Program-made: the position numbers and the translations under genes
Notes under the pieces: model-generated
Told to the model about the DNA's origin: nothing
The model's input: the letters and a program-made list of their open reading frames with translations, nothing else
Databases searched by the model: none
From: a virus
DNA length: 43,199 bases
IMG/VR virus record: IMGVR_UViG_3300032046_003483
Span: 1-43,199 of that record
Strand: one strand, 5' to 3'
Part shown: piece after piece, positions 23,784 to 32,737 of the stretch
Layout of the letters: each line of letters opens with the position of its first letter
Position numbering within the stretch: position 1 is the first letter of the stretch

Positions 23784-24490
23784 ATCTCTTTTCCGTTAAT
23801 TAGTTTTTTTATAATATCAGGTTGCTTACCCTTTTTCCCCTCATAGCCAGAATAACAACTATCTTTCGTTCCAAGGTTTCCCGCATATGGTGGAGCGGGG
23901 AAAACAATTACCGAATATCCACGTCGGGAAATCTGTCTTGACCATATTGTTCCCGCCTTAACATCTTCTTCAAAAAGACCTATTGCATCAGCGTCTTCTT
24001 TTCTCATTACCCAACAGGAAGAACCTGCCATAGCATTTGTTTCATACGTAATACCATTAACCTCCACAGGGTCTCTCTCGTATTTCGGGTATCTATGTTG
24101 GGTATCGGTTCTCAAGGGGGTAACTAAATGTTTCTGTCCGATAGTTGCTTTTAAAATATCTATACACTTCTCCAACCAACCATTTTGAAATGTTATATCA
24201 TTATCGGTAATACAAATATACTTTCCCTGTGATATTGCCAAACCCTGATTCCTTGCGTGTCCGAACCAGAGATTGCTGGAGTTTCTGATATAATAAGTAA
24301 TCCGATTTTCCTCCGCTTCTTTTAAAAAGAACGTAGAATCCTCCAGACTCCCTCCATTATCAATCACTATCATTTCCACGGGTAAGTGCTTAACCGTTTC
24401 ATACAGATTCTTGAAACACTGCATTCCCAGTTCAGAACGGCTTTTATTTCTGGCGTGATGTATGAATATTATTGAGATTATATCTTCCAT
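23762..24490 (-). CDS. Family 2 glycosyltransferase
   Basis: 242 residues. GT2 features are IISIIFIHHARNKS, MIVIDNGGS, the GHARNQGLAISQGKYICITDND stretch (split here as GHARNQGLAISQ and ITDND) with DND as the metal motif, and GSSCWVMRKEDADAIG. It overlaps the next GT gene by 22 bases and touches the FkbM-type methyltransferase by one base. The C-terminus ends CLNCQL, two Cys that could be structural. Confidence 0.75.
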   Translation of the reverse strand: MEDIISIIFIHHARNKSRSELGMQCFKNLYETVKHLPVEMIVIDNGGSLEDSTFFLKEAEENRITYYIRNSSNLWFGHARNQGLAISQGKYICITDNDITFQNGWLEKCIDILKATIGQKHLVTPLRTDTQHRYPKYERDPVEVNGITYETNAMAGSSCWVMRKEDADAIGLFEEDVKAGTIWSRQISRRGYSVIVFPAPPYAGNLGTKDSCYSGYEGKKGKQPDIIKKLINGKEICLNCQL

Positions 24491-25101
24491 TATCTTTCAA
24501 ATAAATACCAATATTTAAATTCTTCTGTTATTTTATATCCTTTTGCTTTTAGATTATCCAGAAGGCTATTGTGGAACTCCACGTTGTCGTGAAATCCGGT
24601 CATCGGTTTCATTTTTGTACTATCTTCAAGAAATATCCTCTTTGGAAGAACGTTTGTCATTCCTTCGAATAATGCCAGTTCCGCACCATTAACATCCACC
24701 TTTAGAAAGTCTACCCTATTTATATTTAGCATACCAATTAAATCGTCATAGGTAATTGCGAGCATTGGTCTTACTATGGTTGGCCCATCTTCAAATGATT
24801 TCATCCACCAAGAAGAATATGATTCACAATAATTGCCCACGTATATCTTTGAAATTCCTCCCTTATTACTGAAACCGGCGAATACGGGAACGATATTTTT
24901 ATATTGGTTTTGGAGGATAGATCCCAAAATAACAAGATAGTTCTCGTAGACTGGTTCAACCGCAACAACCATTCCTTTCTTAGCAATATCAGCAAATACT
25001 GCAGATATTTTTCCAATACACGCACCCGCATCTACAATAACATCCTCTTCCTTAACACTCCTGAATATTCTATATCTCCACTCTGTAGATTCTTTATTCA
25101 T
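24490..25101 (-). CDS. FkbM-family SAM methyltransferase
   Basis: 203 residues with the FkbM plan: DVIVDAGACIGKIS (SAM site), VVAVEPVYENY, and the diagnostic RVDFLKVDVNGAELALFEG. FkbM enzymes methylate sugar hydroxyls in polyketides, lipids and surface glycans. Here it would O-methylate a sugar of the cassette's glycan. The start of the next gene is coupled by a one-base overlap. Confidence 0.8.
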   Translation of the reverse strand: MNKESTEWRYRIFRSVKEEDVIVDAGACIGKISAVFADIAKKGMVVAVEPVYENYLVILGSILQNQYKNIVPVFAGFSNKGGISKIYVGNYCESYSSWWMKSFEDGPTIVRPMLAITYDDLIGMLNINRVDFLKVDVNGAELALFEGMTNVLPKRIFLEDSTKMKPMTGFHDNVEFHNSLLDNLKAKGYKITEEFKYWYLFER

Positions 25102-26006
25102 TGTAGTAATGTCTTTTGATATTCCAGATATGCTTCTTTATCCCATTCACCCTTCTTCATCCACTTTCTTTTTTTATTAACAGGATAGACTGGCCCGCCA
25201 ACTTTGAACTTTCTCCACGCTATAGAGTGTGGTAGATACTTCTCGGCAACCTGCCTCAATAGGTATTTACCGCAATCGATGTTGTGAATCTTCTCATTCT
25301 CTTTTAGTCCATACATAAACTTATCCAGTTCCTTATTGTCCTGATAGGGTCTCCTATTGGTAATACCGAAATACTTAGCTATATTATTTGACATATCATC
25401 CATATCTTTCCGCATCAATTTAATATTCACCGCACCTACTGCCTGATATACTTCCTTTCCCCGAATCACCTTTTTAATATCCCTTGGATCTTGTCCGGTA
25501 GCGTTCGCTAAAGTTTCTTCTAGTGGTGGCAGTATCTTTTCTATCAATGGTTTATATGGTTTAAAAGTCTCAAAGTCAAAGATGCGATACAGGTGAGTTA
25601 TAATCATATCTCGCGCGTACCCGCACATAGTTTCATCTGGCCCATCCCCTAGCACCACCTCTTTTACTCCGAACTCTTTTAGGGCGCGGTACATAGAGAA
25701 TAAAGGAAAAATGTTGAAGTGGGGGATAGGTCGTCCTATTGCCTTAACCGCCAATTTCATATCTTCATCAAAATTAGATTCAATCAGTTTAACCACAATA
25801 TGCGGTATTCTGAGGTATTTTGCTACAATCTTGGAATATCTGGTTTCGTTATATTTCTCTCCTCCGGGCAATCTGACAGATATAGCGAACTTGGGTTTTA
25901 TAAGTGCTGCCAATAAACTACTGTCTACCCCTCCCGATAAGGTTATTGGCAATCCTTGATATGGTTTTACTGCCTCTATTATAAGTTCCTCAAGTTTTTT
26001 TAACAT
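25098..26006 (-). CDS. Asparagine-synthase-like ATP-dependent amidating enzyme
   Basis: 302 residues. The PP-loop SGGVDSS (24-30) and the GDGPDETMCGY segment (120-130) mark the synthetase half of AsnB. The glutamine-hydrolysing N-terminal domain is absent, so it would use free ammonia or a separate partner. In surface-glycan clusters such proteins can amidate uronic acids; with a UDP-hexose dehydrogenase-like gene nearby, making a uronamide sugar is a reasonable guess, not a proof. It overlaps both neighbours by a few bases. Confidence 0.72.
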   Translation of the reverse strand: MLKKLEELIIEAVKPYQGLPITLSGGVDSSLLAALIKPKFAISVRLPGGEKYNETRYSKIVAKYLRIPHIVVKLIESNFDEDMKLAVKAIGRPIPHFNIFPLFSMYRALKEFGVKEVVLGDGPDETMCGYARDMIITHLYRIFDFETFKPYKPLIEKILPPLEETLANATGQDPRDIKKVIRGKEVYQAVGAVNIKLMRKDMDDMSNNIAKYFGITNRRPYQDNKELDKFMYGLKENEKIHNIDCGKYLLRQVAEKYLPHSIAWRKFKVGGPVYPVNKKRKWMKKGEWDKEAYLEYQKTLLQ

Positions 26007-26665
26007 AGAAAGTTCACGGGTTTATCTAACTTTGTCTTAACGGGTTCACACTTCGGGATATACTTTGCAAACTCAATATCTTTCCTGAAACTATATCCTT
26101 TCACAGCAGAAAGGTGATAGAAAAAATAAGGTAATTTTTTAACCTGCGGATTAGTTTTCCAGTATAGGGGTCTACCATTTTTGTCTGTCGGGACATCACT
26201 TGGATAAGGTTTCTCTACCCTTAATCCATCTCTTCTTTGGAACTTAGAATAAGATTTCCTATTCCAGTATTCTGAATTATCGTAGTATTCGCTATCTAAT
26301 AACTGACAAGGAGATACGGAATAAGCCAGTATATTCGGATCTCTATCAAGTTCTTTAAGGCATAATTCTAATTGTTCTCTTGGCCAGTAGTCATCATCGT
26401 CAAGATGCATAACCCACTCAGTATCAGATAGTCGTATCTGTTCGTTTCTAATATCTGTTAGGTCTGCCAGTTTTTCCACCTTTTCTTGTGAAAGAATTAC
26501 TTTGGCATTTCTCCTCATAAAGTCATATAGTGCCTCTCTTGTGCCGTCATCTGACTTCATAGAAAGAGTTACTATCATCCTGTCCGTGTAAGGTGCAACC
26601 TGTTCCAATACTTTAATGATATAAGGCATTCCGTTGCGGACAATCGTATTTGAAGTTATAGTCAT
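26000..26665 (-). CDS. Family 2 glycosyltransferase, short
   Basis: 221 residues with the opening SNTIVRNGMPYI, an LADLTDIRNEQI helix and a clear metal motif HLDDDDYW. This matches the small GT2 enzymes of surface-glycan clusters. The C-terminus is long and charged and lacks membrane spans, so it is probably a soluble cytoplasmic transferase. Confidence 0.72.
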   Translation of the reverse strand: MTITSNTIVRNGMPYIIKVLEQVAPYTDRMIVTLSMKSDDGTREALYDFMRRNAKVILSQEKVEKLADLTDIRNEQIRLSDTEWVMHLDDDDYWPREQLELCLKELDRDPNILAYSVSPCQLLDSEYYDNSEYWNRKSYSKFQRRDGLRVEKPYPSDVPTDKNGRPLYWKTNPQVKKLPYFFYHLSAVKGYSFRKDIEFAKYIPKCEPVKTKLDKPVNFLC

Positions 26666-27144
26666 TTCCTTAATGCCTTAACCAGTAAATTAGGCAATAC
26701 ACCCTTCCTTCCTATCCTCTTTTCTATTGAAATAATATTGTATCCTATTCTGGGTAATATATCTCTGAACTTTGCCTCATACCATCCGTCTCTATGATAG
26801 GCGTGTTCAGCCTCCTGAGAACCGAAAGCGTGTCTGGTCATCCAGTACGGGTCTTTATAAAAGTTATTGCATATCCCCTCGAAGTCTGGAACTTCTATTA
26901 TCAATAACCCTCCTATTTTCAACCACTGCCTCCACTGTTTTAAAAGTCTCTTGGCTTGTTTCCTGCCAAAGTGTTCAAAGATAAAGTGGGAACGAATTTC
27001 ATCTACGGATTGTTTCGGGTAATTAAGGGTTCTGAAATCGGCTATAATATCCGCTTTCGGATGTTCTATATCTACATTTATATATCCTTCCAATATTCTA
27101 TACCCGCAACCGAGATGCAATTTAATAGGTGATTTTTCTGGCAT
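26662..27144 (-). CDS. Class I SAM methyltransferase, small
   Basis: 160 residues. The SAM site LHLGCGYRILEGYINVDIE is followed by DIIADFRTLNYP, HFIFEHFGR and LKIGGLLIIEVPDFEG, the usual predicted-SAM-methyltransferase layout in O-antigen clusters. It is coupled to the GT2 gene by an ATGA-type overlap. The target is probably a sugar, by context only. Confidence 0.75.
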   Translation of the reverse strand: MPEKSPIKLHLGCGYRILEGYINVDIEHPKADIIADFRTLNYPKQSVDEIRSHFIFEHFGRKQAKRLLKQWRQWLKIGGLLIIEVPDFEGICNNFYKDPYWMTRHAFGSQEAEHAYHRDGWYEAKFRDILPRIGYNIISIEKRIGRKGVLPNLLVKALRK

Positions 27145-27559
27145 TGTCTACTAGTTTTGAAGATGATTGCAATTTTTCTCCTCCGACCTTTGTTACTATC
27201 TTAATATTAAATAATTTACAGGCATCTAATTCTTTTTGTGGCAAATTAGATATATCCCTGTCTCCCCCCTTGGCAAGTATGTCTGGCTTTAAAAAAGTTA
27301 GAGTTTCAGCTATTGTTTCGTCTGTATCTATACATTCCACAACAGAATCTATACATTTTAAGCTTTCAAGAATTTCTTTTCTCTCTAGATACGGCATAAA
27401 TACATATCCTTTTTTCTCTTTTAAAAATCTGTCTGAATTTAAAATTACAACCAATTTATCTCCTAGTTCTTTAGCTGCCTTAAAGTGCCGGATATGTCCA
27501 ACGTGTAGGGGATCATAACCTCCCGAGACAACTACCAATTTTTCGAATGTCTTTATCAT
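27122..27559 (-). CDS. Sugar/alditol-phosphate nucleotidyltransferase, HldE-C/TagD-like
   Basis: 145 residues. The nucleotidyltransferase signature GGYDPLHVGH (13-22) contains the HxGH active site, and DILAKGGDRD the second motif. Similar domains make ADP-heptose (HldE C-terminal part) or CDP-glycerol (TagD). No kinase domain is attached, so an acceptor phosphate must come from the host or another path. It activates an unusual building block for the glycan. Confidence 0.75.
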   Translation of the reverse strand: MIKTFEKLVVVSGGYDPLHVGHIRHFKAAKELGDKLVVILNSDRFLKEKKGYVFMPYLERKEILESLKCIDSVVECIDTDETIAETLTFLKPDILAKGGDRDISNLPQKELDACKLFNIKIVTKVGGEKLQSSSKLVDNARKITY

Positions 27560-28553
27560 TTAAATCTTGGTGAATTGGCACAAATAATCCGCTTCTCCCA
27601 ACTTCTTCTGCTATCGGGAAGTCTCCTAATTTATACCCTAAATGTGAGTAGACTTTTTCTTGGGTAGGAAGAGAACTGAATAACTTGCGGGCTTCAATGC
27701 CCTCACTTTCAAGTTCAATTAGTTTCTCATCCCTTTCCTTTTCTGACCCATACATCACGGGATAACAATGTGGTGATTCAGCCTCCCATTTATTTCCAGT
27801 AATCGCATTTAACTTTGCAACATTTTCTATCCTCTTTTTAATTACCCGATCAGCCTCATCAATTACTGCATCTCCCACTGCTGCTATGAGATTACTCATC
27901 TTTCCGTTAAAACCGAATATATCAAAATGGAATTTATCTAGAATTGTATTTCCCTTCCTGCCGTGATTCCTTATCTGTTTTGCGAGTTCCGCCAGTTCGT
28001 CATCATTAGTCACTATCATTCCTCCCTCTCCGGTACTAATAGTATGTGAAGGATAGAAAGAATAAGTTCCGAAGTCTCCTCGTGGGGTTATTCCAAATGC
28101 CTCACAGCAATCCTCAATAATCCCTACGCCCAATTCTATCAGAGCATCAATGCCACACTTCTTTCCCAGTAGATGAGCCGGCATTATGGCTAAGGTATCT
28201 TCGTTAATCTTTTCTTCTACCAATTCGGTATCTATCTGGAAATTTCTATCAATATCCACAAATATTGGTTTCAATCCATTAATCACTATCGCTTGGGGAT
28301 GTGCTATGAAGGTTAGTGCGGGAACTATAACTTCCCTCTTGGTAGGATATTTTTCATATAAAGCAGCCAATGCGACTATGTTTGCCATACTTCCATTACA
28401 GGTAGATATGGCGTGTTTCATCCCGACATATCTGGTTACCTTATCCTCAAATTCTTTAACAAACCTTCCGTTAGCTAATCTACCCTCGTCTAAACAATTT
28501 TTGATATTTTCTCTAACTTTTTCGTTTATAATGGTAGTGGCTAGGGAAATCAT
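27513..28553 (-). CDS. ColD/RfbH-type PLP sugar 3-dehydratase (DegT family)
   Basis: 346 residues from the ATG at 28553, which forms an ATGA overlap with the upstream dehydratase; an earlier in-frame start at 28619 would overlap by 70 bases. The fold is DegT/DnrJ/EryC1, but where aminotransferases have the PLP-binding Lys this protein reads SFYPSH-TISTGEGGM with His at 170. A His here is the mark of 3-dehydratases such as ColD and RfbH/E1, which remove the 3-hydroxyl from a 4-keto-6-deoxy nucleotide sugar. Following a Gmd-like gene, it suggests a 3,6-dideoxy sugar; the exact product is inference. Confidence 0.75.
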   Translation of the reverse strand: MISLATTIINEKVRENIKNCLDEGRLANGRFVKEFEDKVTRYVGMKHAISTCNGSMANIVALAALYEKYPTKREVIVPALTFIAHPQAIVINGLKPIFVDIDRNFQIDTELVEEKINEDTLAIMPAHLLGKKCGIDALIELGVGIIEDCCEAFGITPRGDFGTYSFYPSHTISTGEGGMIVTNDDELAELAKQIRNHGRKGNTILDKFHFDIFGFNGKMSNLIAAVGDAVIDEADRVIKKRIENVAKLNAITGNKWEAESPHCYPVMYGSEKERDEKLIELESEGIEARKLFSSLPTQEKVYSHLGYKLGDFPIAEEVGRSGLFVPIHQDLNDKDIRKIGSCLGRL

Positions 28554-29518
28554 AATCTTTCTCGCCAAAAGTCCAATAGGTCTTTCAACGATTCTTTTAA
28601 AGGAACTTTGGGATACCAACCAAGAACTTTGTTTGCTTTCTTGGCATCAACAAAAGAGAAAGGTGTATCTACCGGTCGCAGTCTCTTGGGGTCAACTTCT
28701 GTCTTAATAGTTTTAATAGTAGAAAGACTTATCATAATATTAAGGAGATCCTTTATCTTGGTTAATTTTCCACTACCTAGACAAAATACTTCACCCCATT
28801 TCTCACTTCTTAAAGACATAACGTATCCGCGAACCGTATCTTTTGCATCTATGAAATCTCTAGAACTTTCCAAATTACCGTGTCTAATAATAGGTTCTCT
28901 CAACCCTTTTTCCATTTCGGTTATCTGTCTAGCAAAAGAAGAATCAACAAACTGGTCGCCCCTACCAGAACCAGTAATATTTGCTGCTCTGGTAATTACT
29001 ACGGGCATATTAAAAGATTTAGCATAGAACCTGCTAATTAAATCTTGGGCGTATTTGGAAATCCCATAATGTGTATTTGGTGCGGGAACAGTCTCTTCTG
29101 TTTGTGCTCCCTCTATCTCCCCATAAACCTCTGAAGTAGAAGTAACCAATATGTGGGGTATTTTTGGTAACCTTTTGGCTGCCTCAAATAAATTAACCGT
29201 TCCACATACATTGGTATTATATGTTTCCAATGGAGAATCCCAAGACGCTTTTACAAAAGTCTGGGCTGCCAAATGATAAATCTCGTCTGGTTGAACTTCA
29301 TTTAAAACTTTCTCTACTGAAATAAAATCTGTCAGTTCTATCAGGCGTAAAGTCAATTTAGATTCTATATCTCGGATAGTATATAAATCATTTCTCCCCG
29401 GAACTCTGATAGTTCCGTGAACCTCGTTTCCTTCATTAACTAAATATCTAGCCAAATGGGAAGCAGCGAAACCATTTACTCCTGTTATTAAAATTTTAAG
29501 TTTGGATGATTCTTTCAT
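28550..29518 (-). CDS. GDP-mannose 4,6-dehydratase-like enzyme
   Basis: 322 residues. NAD(P) site TGVNGFAASHLARYL; the arginine in HGTIRVPGR that favours NADP; AAQTFVKASWDSPLETYNTN; catalytic STSEVYG and YGISK; and SSRDFIDAKDTVRGY. This is the Gmd/Rmd pattern. It would convert GDP-mannose to GDP-4-keto-6-deoxymannose, the substrate a ColD-type enzyme needs, and that enzyme is encoded directly downstream with a 4-base overlap. A GDP-sugar reductase is also possible from the sequence alone. Confidence 0.78.
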   Translation of the reverse strand: MKESSKLKILITGVNGFAASHLARYLVNEGNEVHGTIRVPGRNDLYTIRDIESKLTLRLIELTDFISVEKVLNEVQPDEIYHLAAQTFVKASWDSPLETYNTNVCGTVNLFEAAKRLPKIPHILVTSTSEVYGEIEGAQTEETVPAPNTHYGISKYAQDLISRFYAKSFNMPVVITRAANITGSGRGDQFVDSSFARQITEMEKGLREPIIRHGNLESSRDFIDAKDTVRGYVMSLRSEKWGEVFCLGSGKLTKIKDLLNIMISLSTIKTIKTEVDPKRLRPVDTPFSFVDAKKANKVLGWYPKVPLKESLKDLLDFWRERL

Positions 29519-30683
29519 CTTTCATTTCCTCTTTAGGATGCCACCCTCGTTTATAAATAAACTCAGGTAAGCGTTCTTCTATAAAGGTTGCTAACTTCTT
29601 TTGCAACTCTGATTTATTATAAAGTTCTTCTGCTGGAGTTCCTTTGATTAGGTGAAGCCAAGTGTCGTGGAAGATTAACATTGACCCGTTGTGTTTTCCG
29701 TGTTTGGCATCGTTCAATACATCCCAAGGTCTTTCCAATAGAATATCGTCTACACTCTTAACAGCCTTCTTGGAAATGTATTTCCTATCCTCTTTGGTTA
29801 CTCTTTTTGCTTCAGTCATTAAACGTTCCATCGTAGCTAGATTCCCTCTCCTCAACCAATTCAAATATGCCCTTTCTGTCCACCCTTCCATTCCGAGTGC
29901 GGTTCCTATCGCTAAAACATTGAATACATAATCATCGTGATTATAGGAATATCCCCTAGGCGCGCATAAGTGATAACCTATTGCCTGCGGGTCTACACAT
30001 ACGGTTGATCCAAACATCCACCATTTCATATCAATATAGAATTCACCTCCTCCATAACATCTGGTGTATGCCGGGTATCCGTCAAACTTAAGGAATTGTT
30101 CTCTCAGGACTCCCAAACAACAATGTCCTTGCATTGGAACATAGAAATAATCATCCTCTGTAAGTCTGTAATTATTCCAAGTACCTTTTATTTCCTCTCC
30201 CAATTTAATCGTGTATTGGTATCCCATCGAAATACCGGGAGGATATGCTCCTAACCATCCTATCGTTCCGTGAACTAGTCCTCCGGTTTCATCTATGGCG
30301 CGTATCATTCTCTGGAAATATCCTCTCTTATAAGACATATGCCCATCTGAGAAAAACAGGTATTTTCCCCGTGCCAGTAGTGCTCCCTTGTTTCTGGTAG
30401 AGTGGTTTCCAGCTATCGGGTCATATATTACCCGTAACATCCTATTCCAGTAGATTCCCCTTGGCATCAGGTAGTCTACCGTTCCTCCACCAGCTCTCTT
30501 ATCTTTAGGTTGCCCATACCAGTCATTACAACAATTAGCGCATATGATAATCTCAAACTCATTAGGTTTTAAAAAGGTTTCCAGATCGTTTATAATTGAT
30601 TGTATTGTAAAGGCGATCTGCGGAAACTCATTACGCGCGGGTATTACTACGGAAACTAATGGCGGTGTGTGTTGAGTACTCAT
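29496..30683 (-). CDS. GT27-like glycosyltransferase, candidate polypeptide O-GalNAc initiator
   Basis: 395 residues with a GT-A fold (VSVVIPARNE). The metal motif is D113-G-H115 (FFSDGHMSY), not DxD. A GGGE segment at 211-214 (RCYGGGEFYIDMKWWMFG) and H238 in AIGYH follow. In animal GALNTs the manganese ligands are D-x-H plus a distant His about 135 residues on, with a WGGE segment shortly before it; here the spacing is 125. The preceding GVLREQFLKFDGYP and the later EGWTERAYLNW also line up with GALNT features. The C-terminal ricin-type lectin domain is absent. GALNTs put the first GalNAc on Ser/Thr of mucin tracts. This is motif comparison by eye; a generic GT2 enzyme is the alternative. 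Confidence 0.65.
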   Translation of the reverse strand: MSTQHTPPLVSVVIPARNEFPQIAFTIQSIINDLETFLKPNEFEIIICANCCNDWYGQPKDKRAGGGTVDYLMPRGIYWNRMLRVIYDPIAGNHSTRNKGALLARGKYLFFSDGHMSYKRGYFQRMIRAIDETGGLVHGTIGWLGAYPPGISMGYQYTIKLGEEIKGTWNNYRLTEDDYFYVPMQGHCCLGVLREQFLKFDGYPAYTRCYGGGEFYIDMKWWMFGSTVCVDPQAIGYHLCAPRGYSYNHDDYVFNVLAIGTALGMEGWTERAYLNWLRRGNLATMERLMTEAKRVTKEDRKYISKKAVKSVDDILLERPWDVLNDAKHGKHNGSMLIFHDTWLHLIKGTPAEELYNKSELQKKLATFIEERLPEFIYKRGWHPKEEMKDERIIQT

Positions 30684-31456
30684 AAAAGTGGTACTTCACA
30701 TTGAAATAACATATGCGGTTCTAGGGTATTTAGTTCTTGCGGTCTTCCGTCTTGGTCTCTGAATAAGACATATTTAAAATGCTTGGTCAAAAGAGCATAC
30801 ATCTCTTGGGGAGACCACTCTCTAACGTGTCTTCTATTGGCAGGTCTCTTTTGAGACTTTCCGTTAGAAACGAGTTGGTTTCTGTTAGGACTGGAGATAT
30901 AACAGATAGTTGAATTGGGTGGCTCAAGATAGTTTCCTGACTTGTCCTTCTTACATAACTTCTTAATGAAGTTAAGAACTAGATTATAGTCTGCGATATG
31001 TTCTATAACCTCTATACAGACTACTATGTCAAACGCCATTATCTCTCTTGTATCAGTCTTAATATCAACTACATCAAAGGTAAGTTGCGGGCCATAATAG
31101 ATATTATTCTTGTGGCGAGTGAACATCTCTTGAGCAAAACGTACGGATGGTTCTGCTATATCTATCCCCCAAGCGAAGTCTGCTTCTTGAGACAGTATAT
31201 TAGTTCCAATCCCGCTTCCGCAACCAATATCTATAATCTTCGGCTTCCAGATAAACTTTGGATACTGGGGATGTGCCTTAACAACATCGATAACACTATC
31301 CCTAATATATTCATACATACTCCTCGTGGATGGATAAAGTACTGCCGACTTCGTTCTTCGAAACATATCCATATTACGAAGCCATTGAGCCTCCTCGTGA
31401 TAATCTCTCTCATCGTGTTCAGTATAACCTTCTTCTAAAATTGATGGATCTGCCAT
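30680..31456 (-). CDS. Class I SAM methyltransferase
   Basis: About 258 residues from the ATG at 31456, one base after the GT4 stop; a start at 31486 would overlap that gene. The SAM site is IIDIGCGSGIGTNIL, then WGIDIAEPSVRFAQE, DIVVCIEVIEHIADY and a YISSPNR segment. It is of the Bin3/UbiG-like sugar or small-molecule methyltransferase type common in surface-glycan clusters. It is coupled to the GT27-like gene by an ATGA overlap. The target is inferred to be the glycan. Confidence 0.75.
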   Translation of the reverse strand: MADPSILEEGYTEHDERDYHEEAQWLRNMDMFRRTKSAVLYPSTRSMYEYIRDSVIDVVKAHPQYPKFIWKPKIIDIGCGSGIGTNILSQEADFAWGIDIAEPSVRFAQEMFTRHKNNIYYGPQLTFDVVDIKTDTREIMAFDIVVCIEVIEHIADYNLVLNFIKKLCKKDKSGNYLEPPNSTICYISSPNRNQLVSNGKSQKRPANRRHVREWSPQEMYALLTKHFKYVLFRDQDGRPQELNTLEPHMLFQCEVPLL

Positions 31457-31457
31457 A

Positions 31458-32726
31458 TTAAAAATCCTCATAAAGTAAAGGTTCAAGTTGGTTCTTAAAG
31501 ACCCAATCGTAATTGAACTTTTGCATCAAATGAGTAAATGCGTTTAGTGGTTTATTTTTATTTATCTCGCTCAGAATTACGAAGGCGACATCGTGATACC
31601 ATTTCTCTTCGTCATCGTAATTAACATTTTCCAGTAGTGAACCGAACTTGAAGTATAGGGCGTTCTTGCCGAAGAAATCTCTTAACGGTTGGAAACTCTC
31701 ATTCAAAACCAATAAACATTTTGAAAGAGCTGCCTCCAATAATATTAACGGACAGTTCTCTGATATTGTCGGGAATATGAACAGGTTAGATAAACGGAAC
31801 AGGTCTCTGACTACTTCCCTTGGAACGCCCTGTTCGTATGTAGGCGCATCCTCTAAGGATGTAAATATCATTTCCCGTTCTGTCAGTCCTTGTTCTTTTC
31901 CGTAATTGATAAGTTTTGCTATTGCATCTTTTTCGTTCTGTGCGTTGGCGTGAGCATTGGGACATATAAACCTGACTGATTTACCCTGTTCTTTTAGTTT
32001 TGCCAAAACCTTTATTACTTTGTCTGGCTTCTTCCCGTCAAACCTAGTTGATGAGATGGGATATACATCTATAATATCAGCATCTAACAGACTGTATTTG
32101 TCTATCAGTTTCGTTACTAGAGGATGCAGGTCATAGAAACTCCTGATGTCTAAGGGATTATAGACTACTCTTACGTCATCTAACACACCAGAATACATCT
32201 CTGCCAGTCTCAATGCATCATAGTCGTTCATATAGATCAACTTAGAATGTGGCATTGTCTTGTACCGGCAGTCGTATGGACTCTGTAGGTTTGCTGGTCT
32301 TAGGGAGGGAGCCGAGTGAACCCAATGAAGCCATTTGCATTTTAGGTTCGATTCCCTCATCCCGACATTGTAATTTAAGAACCATCCTTGGAATATCCAG
32401 TCGTGGGTTAAGGCAACATCTATATCCTGCATATGTTCTTCGAGTGCCTTCTTGGTTCCCTCAACCTGTTCCCTGAAGTCTTTACTTAGGGGTTGGTTGT
32501 GCATATAGTCTACAAGAAGGAATCGAGGGATTACTTTCCTAATCTCGACTCCTTCCGGGACGCTGTCATCTCCATCGAAGTTATCGTGGACAAAGAGAAC
32601 CGTATCGTAGCCGTGTTTAACCAAAGCTAAGAGTTGGTTCTCAACGACAGATGTTAGACTATAGGCTCTACTCCACGTATAGAACGTAGTTAGAACCCCA
32701 ATTTTCTTTTTCTTCGTTACCTCCAT
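31458..32726 (-). CDS. Family 4 (group 1) glycosyltransferase
   Basis: 422 residues with a GT-B fold: N-terminal KIGVLTTFYTWSRAYSLT, a middle VYPISSTRFDGKKPDKVIKV, and the C-terminal FPTISENCPLILLEAALSK, which holds the E-x7-E-type motif that binds the donor. No membrane span. It is the first gene of the cassette, 11 bases after the short Ser/Thr-repeat gene. It probably extends the glycan with an alpha-linked sugar. Confidence 0.8.
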   Translation of the reverse strand: MEVTKKKKIGVLTTFYTWSRAYSLTSVVENQLLALVKHGYDTVLFVHDNFDGDDSVPEGVEIRKVIPRFLLVDYMHNQPLSKDFREQVEGTKKALEEHMQDIDVALTHDWIFQGWFLNYNVGMRESNLKCKWLHWVHSAPSLRPANLQSPYDCRYKTMPHSKLIYMNDYDALRLAEMYSGVLDDVRVVYNPLDIRSFYDLHPLVTKLIDKYSLLDADIIDVYPISSTRFDGKKPDKVIKVLAKLKEQGKSVRFICPNAHANAQNEKDAIAKLINYGKEQGLTEREMIFTSLEDAPTYEQGVPREVVRDLFRLSNLFIFPTISENCPLILLEAALSKCLLVLNESFQPLRDFFGKNALYFKFGSLLENVNYDDEEKWYHDVAFVILSEINKNKPLNAFTHLMQKFNYDWVFKNQLEPLLYEDF

Positions 32727-32737
32727 AGAAGTTTATT

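Noticed and set aside
27170-27195. AAAGGTCGGAGGA, resembling the leader motif
   Set aside because: It is inside the nucleotidyltransferase coding sequence (codons for K-V-G-G) and not near a start codon.
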